Assembly: GCF_030586465.1 (NCBI RefSeq)
Contig: NZ_JAUQYP010000002.1
Location: forward strand, 252,279 to 316,278
Reading direction: 5' to 3'
DNA from: Actinotalea lenta
GTDB taxonomy: Bacteria; Actinomycetota; Actinomycetes; Actinomycetales; Cellulomonadaceae
DNA length: 64,000 nt
Numbering within the stretch: the stretch's first letter is position 1; every line of letters starts with the position of its first letter. A model generated the notes under the pieces. That model was not told the DNA's origin, did not search any database, and saw nothing but the letters and a program-made list of their open reading frames with translations. This document shows positions 33,476-43,628 of this stretch, in pieces. The translations under genes and the position numbers were made by a program.

Positions 33476-34720
33476 ATGATAACGACGGCAGTCGCGACCG
33501 GCAGCGAGTGGACGGGCCGTGTGCCCCCGCCGTCCGCCGGGACGCCGTCCCGGCTCAGGGCGCTGGACGGGCTGCGCTTCCTCGCCGCGGCCGGGGTGCT
33601 GCTCTACCACTTCACGGCCCGTAGCCCGGAGTGGGGCTCGGGGGTCCGGTTCCCGGTGCTGGGCAACGTGGCGATCTACCTCTCCTTGGCGCCGGAGCTG
33701 TTCTTCGTGATCAGCGGCTTCGTCATCCTGTGGACGGCGTGGGACCGGCCCGTGGCGAACGTGATCGCCTCGCGGGTCGCCCGGATCTACCCGGCCTACT
33801 GGGCGGCACTCGCGCTGACCAGCCTGCTGCTGGGGACCTGGTGGACGTCCGTGCGTCAGCTCTCGGCGGGGCAGGTGGCGGTGAACGCGACGCTGCTGCA
33901 GTCCGTGTTCGGGGTCAGCCCCGTGGACGGGGTGTACTGGACGCTGTGGGCCGAGCTGCGGTTCTACCTGCTCGTGGTGGTCCTCGCGGCGGTCGGGCTG
34001 TCCCGGCGGCGTGTGCTGGCGTTCTCGACCGCCTGGCCGGTGCTCGCGGTGCTCGCCGAGCACACGTCAGCCGAGCCCTGGGCGACGTTGCTGATCGGCG
34101 GGTACGCGCCGTTCTTCGCCGCAGGCATGGCGCTGTTCCTGATCTGGCGCGACGGGCACAGCTGGTGGCCATGGGCGATCGTGGCCGGCAACGCCGCCCT
34201 GGGCGCCGCGACCGCGGGTGTGGGGCGCGCCACGATGCTGGCCCGGCTCACCCCGTTCCAGCCCAGCACCGCGCTGGTCTGCGCCGTCGCAGTCGCGTGC
34301 GTGGCCGCGGTGGCCGCGGTGACGCTGACGCCGGCGCGCCGATGGGACTGGCGCGGCCTGACCGCGGTCGGTGCGCTCACCTACCCGCTGTACCTGGTGC
34401 ACCAGTACTGGGGCCGGTTCGTCATCCAGGCGCTGCACGACCACCTGCCCCGGTACGTCACGCTCGCCGTGGCCGCCGCCGTGAGCGTGCTGATCGCGCT
34501 CGCCGTGCACCGTGGGGTCGAGCGGGTGCTGCACCGTCCGGTGCGGCGGGCCGTCCAGCGTGGTCTCACCGCGATGGCCGACCGCCTGTCCCGCGCGGGC
34601 GCTCAGCCCAGGCCGCCGACGGACCCTGGCTCGAGCGTCCCGTCCGCCACGGCCTTCCAGAAGGCAGGTGTCTTGTCCGGGTCGAGCTCGACCGTCGACC
34701 CCACGCCGCCGGGCCGGTAG
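33476..34720 (+). CDS. Acyltransferase family 3 membrane protein (OafA-like)
   Basis: The 414-residue protein has about ten helices. The first carries the conserved RLRALDGLRFLAAAGVLLYH with the histidine thought to take part in acyl transfer. ELFFVISGFVILW and RIYPAYWAAL follow, and LTYPLYLVHQYWG appears late; all are family hallmarks. Such enzymes O-acetylate surface glycans or peptidoglycan from cytosolic acyl-CoA. The last 39 codons (after about 375) are Pro/Ser-rich and lie opposite the 3' end of the LCP gene, a 118-base convergent overlap. Confidence 0.88.
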   Translation: MITTAVATGSEWTGRVPPPSAGTPSRLRALDGLRFLAAAGVLLYHFTARSPEWGSGVRFPVLGNVAIYLSLAPELFFVISGFVILWTAWDRPVANVIASRVARIYPAYWAALALTSLLLGTWWTSVRQLSAGQVAVNATLLQSVFGVSPVDGVYWTLWAELRFYLLVVVLAAVGLSRRRVLAFSTAWPVLAVLAEHTSAEPWATLLIGGYAPFFAAGMALFLIWRDGHSWWPWAIVAGNAALGAATAGVGRATMLARLTPFQPSTALVCAVAVACVAAVAAVTLTPARRWDWRGLTAVGALTYPLYLVHQYWGRFVIQALHDHLPRYVTLAVAAAVSVLIALAVHRGVERVLHRPVRRAVQRGLTAMADRLSRAGAQPRPPTDPGSSVPSATAFQKAGVLSGSSSTVDPTPPGR

Positions 34721-35871
34721 TCCGGGTTGGCGATCGGCGGGGTGCCCCGCACCCCGCCCGGCCCGGTCGCGGCCCGGAACGCCAGCGCGAGGCGCCCCAG
34801 GTCCACGATGGTGGAGCGCTGGTCGACCCGCAGCGCGCCGAGCCCGGCGTCGATCAGCGCGACCTGGCGCGCGGGTTGCAGCACCAGGGACTTCTGGCTG
34901 ACCTTGCCCGACACCGCGGAGATCAGCTCCTGCTGGCGCCGTGCGCGCCCGATGTCGCCCTCGCGGTCGGCCTTGCGCATGCGGGCGAAGGCCACCGCCG
35001 TCGTCCCCTCGACCTTCCGGCACCCGGGGGCCTGCCAGACGAGCCCGGAGTCCGGGTCGTTGATCGGGAAGGTGACCTTGTCGACCTTCGGGTCGAAGCA
35101 CAGGGTCACGCCGCCGACCGCGTCGACGATCTCCGCAACGCCGCCCAGCCCGACCTCCGCGTAGTGGTCGACGTGCAGGCCGGTCAGCTTCTCGACCGTC
35201 GTGACCAGCAGCGGTGCCCCGCCGTAGGCGTAGGCGGCGTTGAGCTTGGCCGGGCCGTGCCCGGGGATGTCGACGTAGGTGTCCCGGGGCAGGCTGATGA
35301 GGGAAGCCGGTCCGTGCGCGGGCGCTGTGAGCAGCATGATGGTGTCCGTGCGCGCCCCGAGCGTGCCGTCGTCCGGGATTCCGTCCGCGCCACCACGCGC
35401 GTCGGACCCCGCGAGCAGGTACGTGGTCGCGGACCCGGAGTCCGGGGTGCCGCTCAGGGCGTCGACGTGCTCGATCTTGCCGTTCGCCCAGATCAGCAGC
35501 CCCACGGGCCACGCGAGCAGGAGCACGAGCACCAGAGCCAGCGTCCAGGCCACCCGTCGGCCCCAGCGTCGCCGCGGGCGTTGGACGGCCGGCACCGCAC
35601 CCTGAGGCCGGCGCGGTTCCGGCGCGGCGGGGCGGCCCGCGGGCCGTGTCGGTGCGTACGAGACCGGGCGGGTGGGCCGGGCGGCGGTCCCCGGCCGCGC
35701 GGAGCCCTGCTCGGGGCCGGGAGCAGGGCGGGCCGCCGGCTCGCGCGGGGTGACCCGGATGGGCGGAGTCGAGCCGTGGTCACGGCGGGGCGGGCTGCTC
35801 GGCGGGAAGCTGGGCGGGGGCGCGTCCGCCCCCCTGCGCTCGGGATCAGAGGGGCCGGATGGACGGGGCAC
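34603..35871 (-). CDS. LytR-CpsA-Psr (LCP) family glycan ligase, first copy
   Basis: The 422-residue protein has a Pro/Arg-rich cytosolic region of about 105 residues and one helix (about 107-130). The LCP domain shows LLAGSDARGG, RTDTIMLL, SLPRDTYVDIPGHG, KLNAAYAYGG and DIGRARRQQELI; the Asp and Arg residues bind the polyprenyl pyrophosphate. LCP enzymes attach teichoic acids, arabinogalactan or capsule to peptidoglycan at the outer membrane face. The GTG at 35871 follows a TAGGCT element. Its 3' end overlaps the acyltransferase gene on the other strand. Confidence 0.93.
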   Translation of the reverse strand: MPRPSGPSDPERRGADAPPPSFPPSSPPRRDHGSTPPIRVTPREPAARPAPGPEQGSARPGTAARPTRPVSYAPTRPAGRPAAPEPRRPQGAVPAVQRPRRRWGRRVAWTLALVLVLLLAWPVGLLIWANGKIEHVDALSGTPDSGSATTYLLAGSDARGGADGIPDDGTLGARTDTIMLLTAPAHGPASLISLPRDTYVDIPGHGPAKLNAAYAYGGAPLLVTTVEKLTGLHVDHYAEVGLGGVAEIVDAVGGVTLCFDPKVDKVTFPINDPDSGLVWQAPGCRKVEGTTAVAFARMRKADREGDIGRARRQQELISAVSGKVSQKSLVLQPARQVALIDAGLGALRVDQRSTIVDLGRLALAFRAATGPGGVRGTPPIANPDYRPGGVGSTVELDPDKTPAFWKAVADGTLEPGSVGGLG

Positions 35872-35876
35872 GCTTG

Positions 35877-35882
35877 AGCCTA
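35877..35882 (-). promoter_or_regulatory. Leaderless -10 element of the first LCP gene
   Basis: On the minus strand TAGGCT is followed by 5 nt (CAAGC) and the GTG at 35871. Confidence 0.4.
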
Positions 35883-35919
35883 TGCACGGATGGTCGCGGA
35901 GCCGTGGTGCGACGCGGCG

Positions 35920-37224
35920 TCAGCCGCAGACGCCGCCGTCCGTGGCCGAGGTGGTGTCGAGATTCGGGATCGGCGCGACGGTCGGTGTGGAGGTCTGGGT
36001 CGGCGCCGAGGTGCCGGTGCTGCCGGGTGCCGGGCTGCCCGCGTCGCCCGGCGTCGAGGAGCCGGCCGTGGGCGGTGTCGGGCTGGTCGACGGCGTGACC
36101 TCCGTCTCGGTGACCGGCTCGTCGTTGGCCATGCGGTCCCAGACCTTGTAGGACGCGGAGGTCCACACGACGCGGTTCGGGTCCGACGGTGCGGTGGCCA
36201 CCGGGATGGTCATGAACACGATGTGATCGGTGTGCAGGTTCTTCAGGCTGAGAGCCAGGCCGGCCATGTCGGTGAGGTGGCTCAGGCCCGGGTCCACCGT
36301 GAGCGACTTGGTCGCCGCGTCCAGGAACTGCAGCAGCTCGCCCACGTTGGTGAGCAGGTTCTTGGACTTCAGCTCGCGCACCATGGCGGCGATCAGCGCC
36401 TGCTGGCGCGTGGTGCGCTGCAGGTCCGACCCGTTCATGTTCGTGCCCTTGCGGGCGCGGGCGTAGGCGAGCGCGGTGGGGCCGTCCAGGGTCTGGAAGC
36501 CGGCCTTGACGTTCAGGCCTGCGTCGGGCGAGTAGTAGTTCTTCGGGATGCAGATCGGCACACCACCGACCGCGTCGATCATCTGCTGGAAGCCCGCGAA
36601 GTCCACCACCACGAAGTGGTCGATCGTCAGACCGGTCGTGGCCTGGACCGTCTTGATCGTGCACCCGGCGGCGGATGCCATGTCCCCACCCATGTCCCAG
36701 CCGGTCGCGAAGGCGGAGTTGAACATCGCGTGCTTCTGCGGGTAGGACTTCTTGCCGTTCGTCATGGTGCACGACGGGATGTCGACCAGCGAGTCACGCG
36801 GGATCGACACGAGCTCGGCTCGGGTCCGGTCCGCGGACAGGTGCGCGACGATCGTGGTGTCCGAGCGCATGCCGGCCACGTAGCCGCCGATCTTGGCGTT
36901 CGCGCCGTCGCGCTCGTCGGAGCCCATGATCAGGATGTTGACGTCCTTGCCGGCCTGCGGGTCGGTCGGGTCCGGTGCGGCGGTCTGCGTCGCGTCCGGG
37001 CTGGCCGACGGGGTGCGGGCCGGCGCGGGGCCGGCGAGGGAGATGGCGTCGGCGACCGTGACGTTGCCCTCGAACCGGTTCAGTGCCGTGGCGACCCCGG
37101 CGCCGGTGAAGGCGAGCACGGCGACGATGACCAGCGCGGCGGTGTGCCGCACGCGGTGCGCGCGCAGCGACAGCGCGTGCCGCGGGGTGCGGGCGCGCCG
37201 GGACGAGGCATGGCGTCGGGTCAC
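35920..37224 (-). CDS. LytR-CpsA-Psr (LCP) family glycan ligase, second copy
   Basis: The 434-residue protein starts with an Arg/His-rich cytosolic tail and a helix (about 28-48), then the LCP domain: LIMGSDERDGANAKIGG, RSDTTIVAHL, VSIPRDSLVDIPSC, KHAMFNSAF and QRTTRQQALI. A Thr/Ser/Pro tail of about 60 residues follows and ends GGVCG. Compared with the first copy it has extra cysteines, as in secreted disulfide-bonded LCPs. The two are paralogues transcribed in series with a short gap (35883-35919). The GTG at 37224 follows a TATTCT element by 7 nt, which sets the start. Confidence 0.93.
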   Translation of the reverse strand: MTRRHASSRRARTPRHALSLRAHRVRHTAALVIVAVLAFTGAGVATALNRFEGNVTVADAISLAGPAPARTPSASPDATQTAAPDPTDPQAGKDVNILIMGSDERDGANAKIGGYVAGMRSDTTIVAHLSADRTRAELVSIPRDSLVDIPSCTMTNGKKSYPQKHAMFNSAFATGWDMGGDMASAAGCTIKTVQATTGLTIDHFVVVDFAGFQQMIDAVGGVPICIPKNYYSPDAGLNVKAGFQTLDGPTALAYARARKGTNMNGSDLQRTTRQQALIAAMVRELKSKNLLTNVGELLQFLDAATKSLTVDPGLSHLTDMAGLALSLKNLHTDHIVFMTIPVATAPSDPNRVVWTSASYKVWDRMANDEPVTETEVTPSTSPTPPTAGSSTPGDAGSPAPGSTGTSAPTQTSTPTVAPIPNLDTTSATDGGVCG

Positions 37225-37231
37225 GTGATCG

Positions 37232-37237
37232 AGAATA
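37232..37237 (-). promoter_or_regulatory. Leaderless -10 element of the second LCP gene
   Basis: On the minus strand TATTCT is followed by 7 nt (CGATCAC) and the GTG at 37224. It matches the sigma-70 -10 closely. Confidence 0.5.
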
Positions 37238-37339
37238 GGTGGAAGACGTGGGACGACGGGCGGTGGAGCCGCGCCGTTCGCGTGGAGACCCTGTGCAGGA
37301 TCGTGCGTCCCGACCGCCGACGGGGTGCGTTGCAACGGA

Positions 37340-37416
37340 TAGGCCTTTGGGCCTAGCCCGGGTGAGTCGCGTTGACCCGTACGGGTGTCAGGCGCCACCG
37401 ATACGGGGGACCGTAT
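37340..37416. repeat. Three inverted repeats before the secreted VLDTR-module protein
   Basis: TAGGCC/GGCCTA with loop TTTG (37340-37355), the perfect palindrome ACCCGTACGGGT (37375-37386), and ATACGG/CCGTAT with loop GGGA (37401-37416) follow each other. The third covers the ATG at 37415 and puts its G-rich ribosome site in the loop. They may be operators or RNA control structures. Confidence 0.45.
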
Positions 37417-39667
37417 GTCGGAATCATCCCCTTTTCGAGGTCGTTCTGGGAGCGTTGCACCAGGGGCCCGCGATCGTGGGGCCGCGTCCGTGGCGAAGAG
37501 GTGTGGCGTGCGACGATCACGAGTGGCAACGGTCCTGGCGGCGGTGATGGTGATGGTGGCCCCGGTGGCCGGCGCGACACCGGCCGCGGCGGTGGTCGCC
37601 ACGACCGTCGGCGGCACGCTTGCGGTCGACCCCGGCGCGGGGGTCGGTTCCGTCCTGGCCCACCTGGACTGCGGAGCCGTGCCGACCGCCCTGGTCGGTG
37701 CGCTGGGTGCGGACGGAGGGCCGTTCGAGTTCGACGTCACGACGTCCTCGACCGCCACCTGCCGACTGAACGTGATCGTGCTCGGCAACGGTGAGTGGTC
37801 CCTGGACGGGTGGTACGTGGACGAGGGGACGACCGGCCGGCTCGGTCTCGACTCCGAGGCGACCGTGATCACCGTGCACCCCGGCGACACCCTCAGCCTT
37901 CCGCCCATCACCGTCAGTCGTGCGGTGCTCACGGTGGACGTGGCCGACTCGGCGGGTCGCGACCTCGGTTCGTCGCTCGACCCTGCCTCAGCCGTCGTGC
38001 TCCGGGGGGCCGGTTCCCTCGATCCGACGGACGCGACGGGCAGCGGGGGAAGCCTGAGCCTGCTGCCGGGCTCGACCTACCTCGTGGACGCCAACCGGGC
38101 GCCTCGCGAGTCGCCCTACACCGGGCGGTACTACGCCGGTGATGGCGCGCTCGGCGCCGCGAGCGCGGCCGCTGCAACGACCGTGAGCCTGGCCGCCGGC
38201 GAGGCGCGCACGGTATCGGTCCGGCTGGATGGGTGCGCCACGGTCAGCGGCACCGTCGCCGGTGGAGCGGACCTGACGGACCGGACCGTCACCGTCGCGA
38301 ATCCTTCCGATCCAGACCTGGTGACCCGCCTGGGGACGGTGGCCGCAGACGGCTCGTTCACGGTGCGGGGGCTCCTGCCAGGCGACTACTACGTCTGGGC
38401 ATCGGCCGTCGCCAGTGCGACCTCGTCCCAGGTCACCGGCCCGTACTACCGCGGGGCGGATCCCGCGGCGGACGCTGCCCCGCTGCACCTGTCGGGCTGC
38501 ACGGCGACGGCGGCCGGCCTGGTGCTCGAGCTCCCGGGCCTCAGCGGCGTCATCTCGCAGACCCCCGTGCGGGTGCGGGACGATCGTGCCGTGCCTCCCG
38601 ACGCCCCTCGCTGCGTCCAGGTCGCGGGGACGGCGGGCGTCCCCGAGTCCGCGGCGGGGGCCGTGCTCAACGTCACGACCGACGGGCCCACCGGGCCTGG
38701 ATACGTCGTGGTGTACCCGGACAGCTCGGGCACGGGGAACACCGCCCCGCCCCGAGGGTCCACCGTGAACTTCGAGGTCGGCGCGTCGGTTGCCAACGCG
38801 GCATTCGTCCGCCTACCCGACGACGGCAAGCTGTGCTATGCGACGCGCGGACCGAGCACGGTGCGGATCATCCTCGACGTCACCGGATACATGATGTCCG
38901 GCTCGGGGATCACGACGCAGGTCTCGCAGCGCCTGCTCGACACCCGCCTCGCGACACACGTAGGCCAACTCGCCGGCGCACTTGACCCCAGGCAGGTGTA
39001 CACGGTGGACGTCGCGGGCCACGCCGGGGTCCCGAGCGACGCCACGGGTGTCCTGGTCAACGTGACAGTGGTCGGCGCGACTGCACTCGGGCACCTACGG
39101 GTCTTCCCGGGGGGTGCCGCGGTCCCCAACGCCTCGACGGTGAACTATGCCCCGGGGCAGACGAAGGCCAACGCCACCGTGGTCTCGTTGTCCGCCGCGG
39201 GCGCGATCTCGCTGTACTCGGTGACGTCCACCAGGGTCGACGTGATCCTGGACGTCGTGGGCTGGGTGTCCGCGGGGGGTGCATACGCGCCGATCACGCC
39301 GACCCGGGTGATCGACTCCCGCCCGGGCTCGGGCCGCACGAACCTGGAGGGCCCGCTCACGGGGCGCATCCCGTACCAGGTCGACCTCGGAGGTGCGGCC
39401 GGGATTCCTGCGGATGCGACCGCGGTGGTGCTCAACGTGACAGCGGTGCACCCGACGGCTCTCGGCAACCTCCGGGTCTACCCCTTGGCGTTCAACGGGG
39501 ATGACACGCCCCCGTACGCGTCCTCAGTGAACTACATCCCGGGGCGGGACATCCCGAACCTCGTCGTGGTCGGCATGCAGCCGCACTCCACCGTGGTGTT
39601 CTACTCGGACACGTCCGGATCGGTGAACGTGATAGCGGACGTGGTCGGCTACCTCACGGCGCCGTGA
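37415..39667 (+). CDS. Secreted cell-surface protein with CnaB-like domains and tandem VLDTR modules
   Basis: The 750-residue protein has a long charged start, then a signal peptide (RRSRVATVLAAVMVMVAPVA, Ala-X-Ala end). The N-terminal half contains carboxypeptidase-regulatory/CnaB-like beta domains, for example CATVSGTVAGGADLTDRTV and GSFTVRGLLPGDYYVWAS. The C-terminal 350 residues hold three copies of a module of about 115 residues: a degenerate first copy (PRCVQVAGTAGVP to ILDVTGYM), then RLLDTR to LDVVGWVS and RVIDSR to ADVVGYL. Two more secreted proteins here share the module. No catalytic motif is seen. ATG 37415 is used; GTG 37490 would give a more normal signal peptide. A palindrome (39654-39667) spans the stop. 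Confidence 0.7.
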   Translation: MSESSPFRGRSGSVAPGARDRGAASVAKRCGVRRSRVATVLAAVMVMVAPVAGATPAAAVVATTVGGTLAVDPGAGVGSVLAHLDCGAVPTALVGALGADGGPFEFDVTTSSTATCRLNVIVLGNGEWSLDGWYVDEGTTGRLGLDSEATVITVHPGDTLSLPPITVSRAVLTVDVADSAGRDLGSSLDPASAVVLRGAGSLDPTDATGSGGSLSLLPGSTYLVDANRAPRESPYTGRYYAGDGALGAASAAAATTVSLAAGEARTVSVRLDGCATVSGTVAGGADLTDRTVTVANPSDPDLVTRLGTVAADGSFTVRGLLPGDYYVWASAVASATSSQVTGPYYRGADPAADAAPLHLSGCTATAAGLVLELPGLSGVISQTPVRVRDDRAVPPDAPRCVQVAGTAGVPESAAGAVLNVTTDGPTGPGYVVVYPDSSGTGNTAPPRGSTVNFEVGASVANAAFVRLPDDGKLCYATRGPSTVRIILDVTGYMMSGSGITTQVSQRLLDTRLATHVGQLAGALDPRQVYTVDVAGHAGVPSDATGVLVNVTVVGATALGHLRVFPGGAAVPNASTVNYAPGQTKANATVVSLSAAGAISLYSVTSTRVDVILDVVGWVSAGGAYAPITPTRVIDSRPGSGRTNLEGPLTGRIPYQVDLGGAAGIPADATAVVLNVTAVHPTALGNLRVYPLAFNGDDTPPYASSVNYIPGRDIPNLVVVGMQPHSTVVFYSDTSGSVNVIADVVGYLTAP

Positions 39668-39670
39668 CCG

Positions 39671-40801
<1,131 letters not shown>

Positions 40802-40802
40802 T

Positions 40803-40835
40803 CACATCAGTAACACCAGCCACTCCCGTTACGTC
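40803..40835 (+). promoter_or_regulatory. GTCAC/GTAAC/GTTAC repeat cluster in the amidase leader (MtrA-like)
   Basis: GTCAC (40803), GTAAC (40812, nine bases later, same direction) and GTTAC (40830, inverted) lie just after the likely transcription start. Direct GTnAC repeats recall MtrA sites that control wall hydrolases in actinobacteria. Binding by MtrA is inference. Confidence 0.4.
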
Positions 40836-40851
40836 CGGCGTCAGGGTTCGC

Positions 40852-43578
40852 ATGAGTCTCCGCATCGTCGTCAGTGCAGCCCTGGCCGCTCTCGGCCTGG
40901 CCGTCCCGCTCGCCCTCAGTCATGCGGCCGCTCCCGCCCCGACGCTCCTCGAGGACCGCATCGTCGGAGGCCCCAGCCAGCTCGACGCCTTCGACGCGGC
41001 CGCGCGGACCGCTGCGGCCACGGACACCAGGACGCCGCCGGCCTCGGAGGCCGCCCAGGTCCGCACCCTGGACGTCGAGGTCGCCACCTCCCACGACGGC
41101 CTCGCCATGGCCCCGACGGCGCCCGGCAGCACGGGACGGCTCGTCGCGGACGCCGTCAGCGGCGGTCGGGTGCAGAGCGCCACCATGACGACGGGCGACT
41201 TCCAGACCCTTGGCCTGACCTGGCCCGACGGTGCCGACGTCGCGGGCCTGGACCCGCAGGTGCGCACCCGCAGCAAGGGCGGCACGTGGACGGACTGGAC
41301 GGCCCTGCCCGCGTCCGACAACAGCCCCGACGCCGGCACCCCGGACGCCGAGCGCGCCAAGCGCGGTGGCACGGACTCGCTGTGGGTCGGGGACTCGGAC
41401 GCGGTCCAGGTGTCGTTCGCCGCCGACCGGGCCGCGAAGGCCTCCGGTCTCGAGCTCGCCCTCGTGGACGTCCCGCCGATCCCCGCCGCAGCTGCCCAGA
41501 GCGTGGGCACGGCGTGGTCCGGTCAGGCGCAGATCGTCCCTGCCGTGGCAGGCCTGCCCACGCTCAGCCAACCGCGGATCATCTCCCGCGAGCAGTGGGG
41601 TGCGCGCCCCCAGGTGTGCCAACCGGCCGTCGCCGATGGCCTGGTCGGTGTCGTGGTGCACCACACCGCGGACTCCAACGACTACTCCACGGTCGCCGAG
41701 GCGATGCAGAAGATCCGTGGCGACCAGGCGTACCACATCGACGGTCGCGGCTGGTGCGACATCGGCTACAACTTCATCGTCGACAAGTGGGGCAACATCT
41801 ACGAGGGCCGGGACAACTCCCTCACGGAGCCCGTCATCGGCGTGCACGCGGGAGGGTTCAACACGGGCACGGTCGGGATCTCGATGCTCGGCACCTACTC
41901 CGCGGCACCGCCCCAGGTCACCCAGGAGGCCGTCGCGACCCTGGTCGCCTGGCGCCTGCGGGAGTACCACCGGGACCCCACCGCGACGATGCGGTACTAC
42001 ACCTACTGGGGCGAGAACTCCCGGTTCGACCACCAGTGGGTGACGCTGCCGCGCGTGCTCGGCCACCGGGACGTCGCCTACACGGCGTGCCCCGGCCAGG
42101 GCGGGTACGAGGCCCTGCCCTGGATCCGCACCCGCGCCAAGCAGCTCATCGGGCCGTCGTTCATCGACCCGACCGCTCCCAAGACCGTCGCGTCCGGCCA
42201 ACCCGTGACCCTCACCGCGTCGACCATCGGGGACCTCTCCTGGTCGCTGACCGTCCGTGACCCCCTGACCGGGTACACGTTCGCCACGAACTCGGGAGTG
42301 GCGCTGCAGTCCGACGGCGGGCTCTCCGTCACGTGGGACGGCACCAACGGCGCCGGGCTCCCTGTCGGTGCCGGGACGTACTCGATGTACGTCACGGGCA
42401 CGGACCAGGCGACCGGGGCCAGGGTCGTGCCCATCGACCAGCGCGTCGTCGTGACCCGGACGGACAACCCACCGACGGTGGACCCGGTCCCGCTGGTGGG
42501 CGACCTCACGTTCCATGCGATCACGCCGGAGCGGGTGCTGGACACGCGTCCGTCCGCCCAGTCCCTGGGGCCGCGCTCGCGCGCCGACGTCAAGGTCGCC
42601 GGGGTCGGTGACGTCCCGGCGGACGCGAAGGCCGTGTCGGTCACCCTCACCGCGGTGGCGGCCTCGACCGCGACCTTCCTGACCGTGTGGCCGGCCGGTG
42701 CCGACCGACCCCTAGCCTCGATCCTCAACGCCGACGCGCACCACACCGTTCCCGCGAGCACCATCGTGGGAGTCGGCGGTCAGGGCATGATCAGCGTCTA
42801 CAACGCCTCCGGCTCGGTGCACGTGGTCGTCGACGTGACCGGCTACTGGTCCGACGACGGCGCCGGCGACCTGTTCACGCCCCTGCCCACCGCGACGCGG
42901 CTGTACGACTCGCGCACCTCGGGCGGGCAGTTCGCGAGCGGGGAGACCCGGACCCTCACCGTGGCCGGCGTCGACGGCGTGCCCGCGGACGCGACGGCGG
43001 CGATGCTCAACGTGGTGTCCGTCGGCGCGAAGGACGACGGCTACGTCTCGGTGGTGCCGCACGGCAGCGACCCGACCCTGACCTCCACGGTCAACAACGT
43101 GCCGGGGGGAGACGCCGCCAACCGCTCCCTGGTCCCGCTGTCGGGCGGCCAGGCCGACGTCTACCTCCGCGGGGGCGCGGCGGACGTGGTCGTGGACGTC
43201 GTCGGCTGGGTCGGGCCGTCCGGCTCGTACCGCTTCACGCCGGTGCAGCCCGTGCGTGCCTTCGACACCCGGGACGCCAGCGCGCCGCTGACCGAGGGGG
43301 AGCAGCGGACCTTCCAGCTGCGCGACGCCGTCGGAGCGGCCGACGCGCAGCTCGCCCTGGTGAACCTCACGGCGACCCAGGAGACCGCGCCGGCGACCTA
43401 TCTGACGGTGTGGCCCGGGGGCTCGGACCAGCCCGGGACCTCCGACCTGAACGCCAGCAGGGGCCGTGACCAGGCCAATGCCACGGTGGTCGGTTGGGAC
43501 AGCGGCGGAGAGGTCACCGCATACAATGCACGAGGCTCGACCCATCTGATCGCGGACGTGTACGGCTTCTTCCGCTGA
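40852..43578 (+). CDS. Secreted N-acetylmuramoyl-L-alanine amidase with FlgD-like Ig domain and three VLDTR modules
   Basis: The 908-residue protein has a signal peptide (cleavage after SHAAA, about residue 27). An N-terminal domain runs to about 230. The amidase_2/PGRP domain spans about 241-433, with the first zinc ligand in VVVHHTAD (H270), the others in GHRDVAYTACPG (H405, C413), and WGNIYEGRD. A FlgD-like Ig domain (about 443-540), the linker VPLVGD and three modules (555-668, 676-791, 794-908) follow. The enzyme cuts between MurNAc and L-Ala of peptidoglycan. The C-terminal half is closely paralogous to that of the SpoIID protein at 52380. Confidence 0.92.
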   Translation: MSLRIVVSAALAALGLAVPLALSHAAAPAPTLLEDRIVGGPSQLDAFDAAARTAAATDTRTPPASEAAQVRTLDVEVATSHDGLAMAPTAPGSTGRLVADAVSGGRVQSATMTTGDFQTLGLTWPDGADVAGLDPQVRTRSKGGTWTDWTALPASDNSPDAGTPDAERAKRGGTDSLWVGDSDAVQVSFAADRAAKASGLELALVDVPPIPAAAAQSVGTAWSGQAQIVPAVAGLPTLSQPRIISREQWGARPQVCQPAVADGLVGVVVHHTADSNDYSTVAEAMQKIRGDQAYHIDGRGWCDIGYNFIVDKWGNIYEGRDNSLTEPVIGVHAGGFNTGTVGISMLGTYSAAPPQVTQEAVATLVAWRLREYHRDPTATMRYYTYWGENSRFDHQWVTLPRVLGHRDVAYTACPGQGGYEALPWIRTRAKQLIGPSFIDPTAPKTVASGQPVTLTASTIGDLSWSLTVRDPLTGYTFATNSGVALQSDGGLSVTWDGTNGAGLPVGAGTYSMYVTGTDQATGARVVPIDQRVVVTRTDNPPTVDPVPLVGDLTFHAITPERVLDTRPSAQSLGPRSRADVKVAGVGDVPADAKAVSVTLTAVAASTATFLTVWPAGADRPLASILNADAHHTVPASTIVGVGGQGMISVYNASGSVHVVVDVTGYWSDDGAGDLFTPLPTATRLYDSRTSGGQFASGETRTLTVAGVDGVPADATAAMLNVVSVGAKDDGYVSVVPHGSDPTLTSTVNNVPGGDAANRSLVPLSGGQADVYLRGGAADVVVDVVGWVGPSGSYRFTPVQPVRAFDTRDASAPLTEGEQRTFQLRDAVGAADAQLALVNLTATQETAPATYLTVWPGGSDQPGTSDLNASRGRDQANATVVGWDSGGEVTAYNARGSTHLIADVYGFFR

Positions 43579-43628
43579 CGGGTCGCCTTCCCGACATCCG
43601 TCGGGCGACCGCGACCGGAGACTGGGGA

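Noticed and set aside
35920-37932. Extending the second LCP gene to 670 residues
   Set aside because: The extra 236 codons run antisense through the signal peptide region of the divergent surface protein. A TATTCT element and GTG at 37224 mark the real start.
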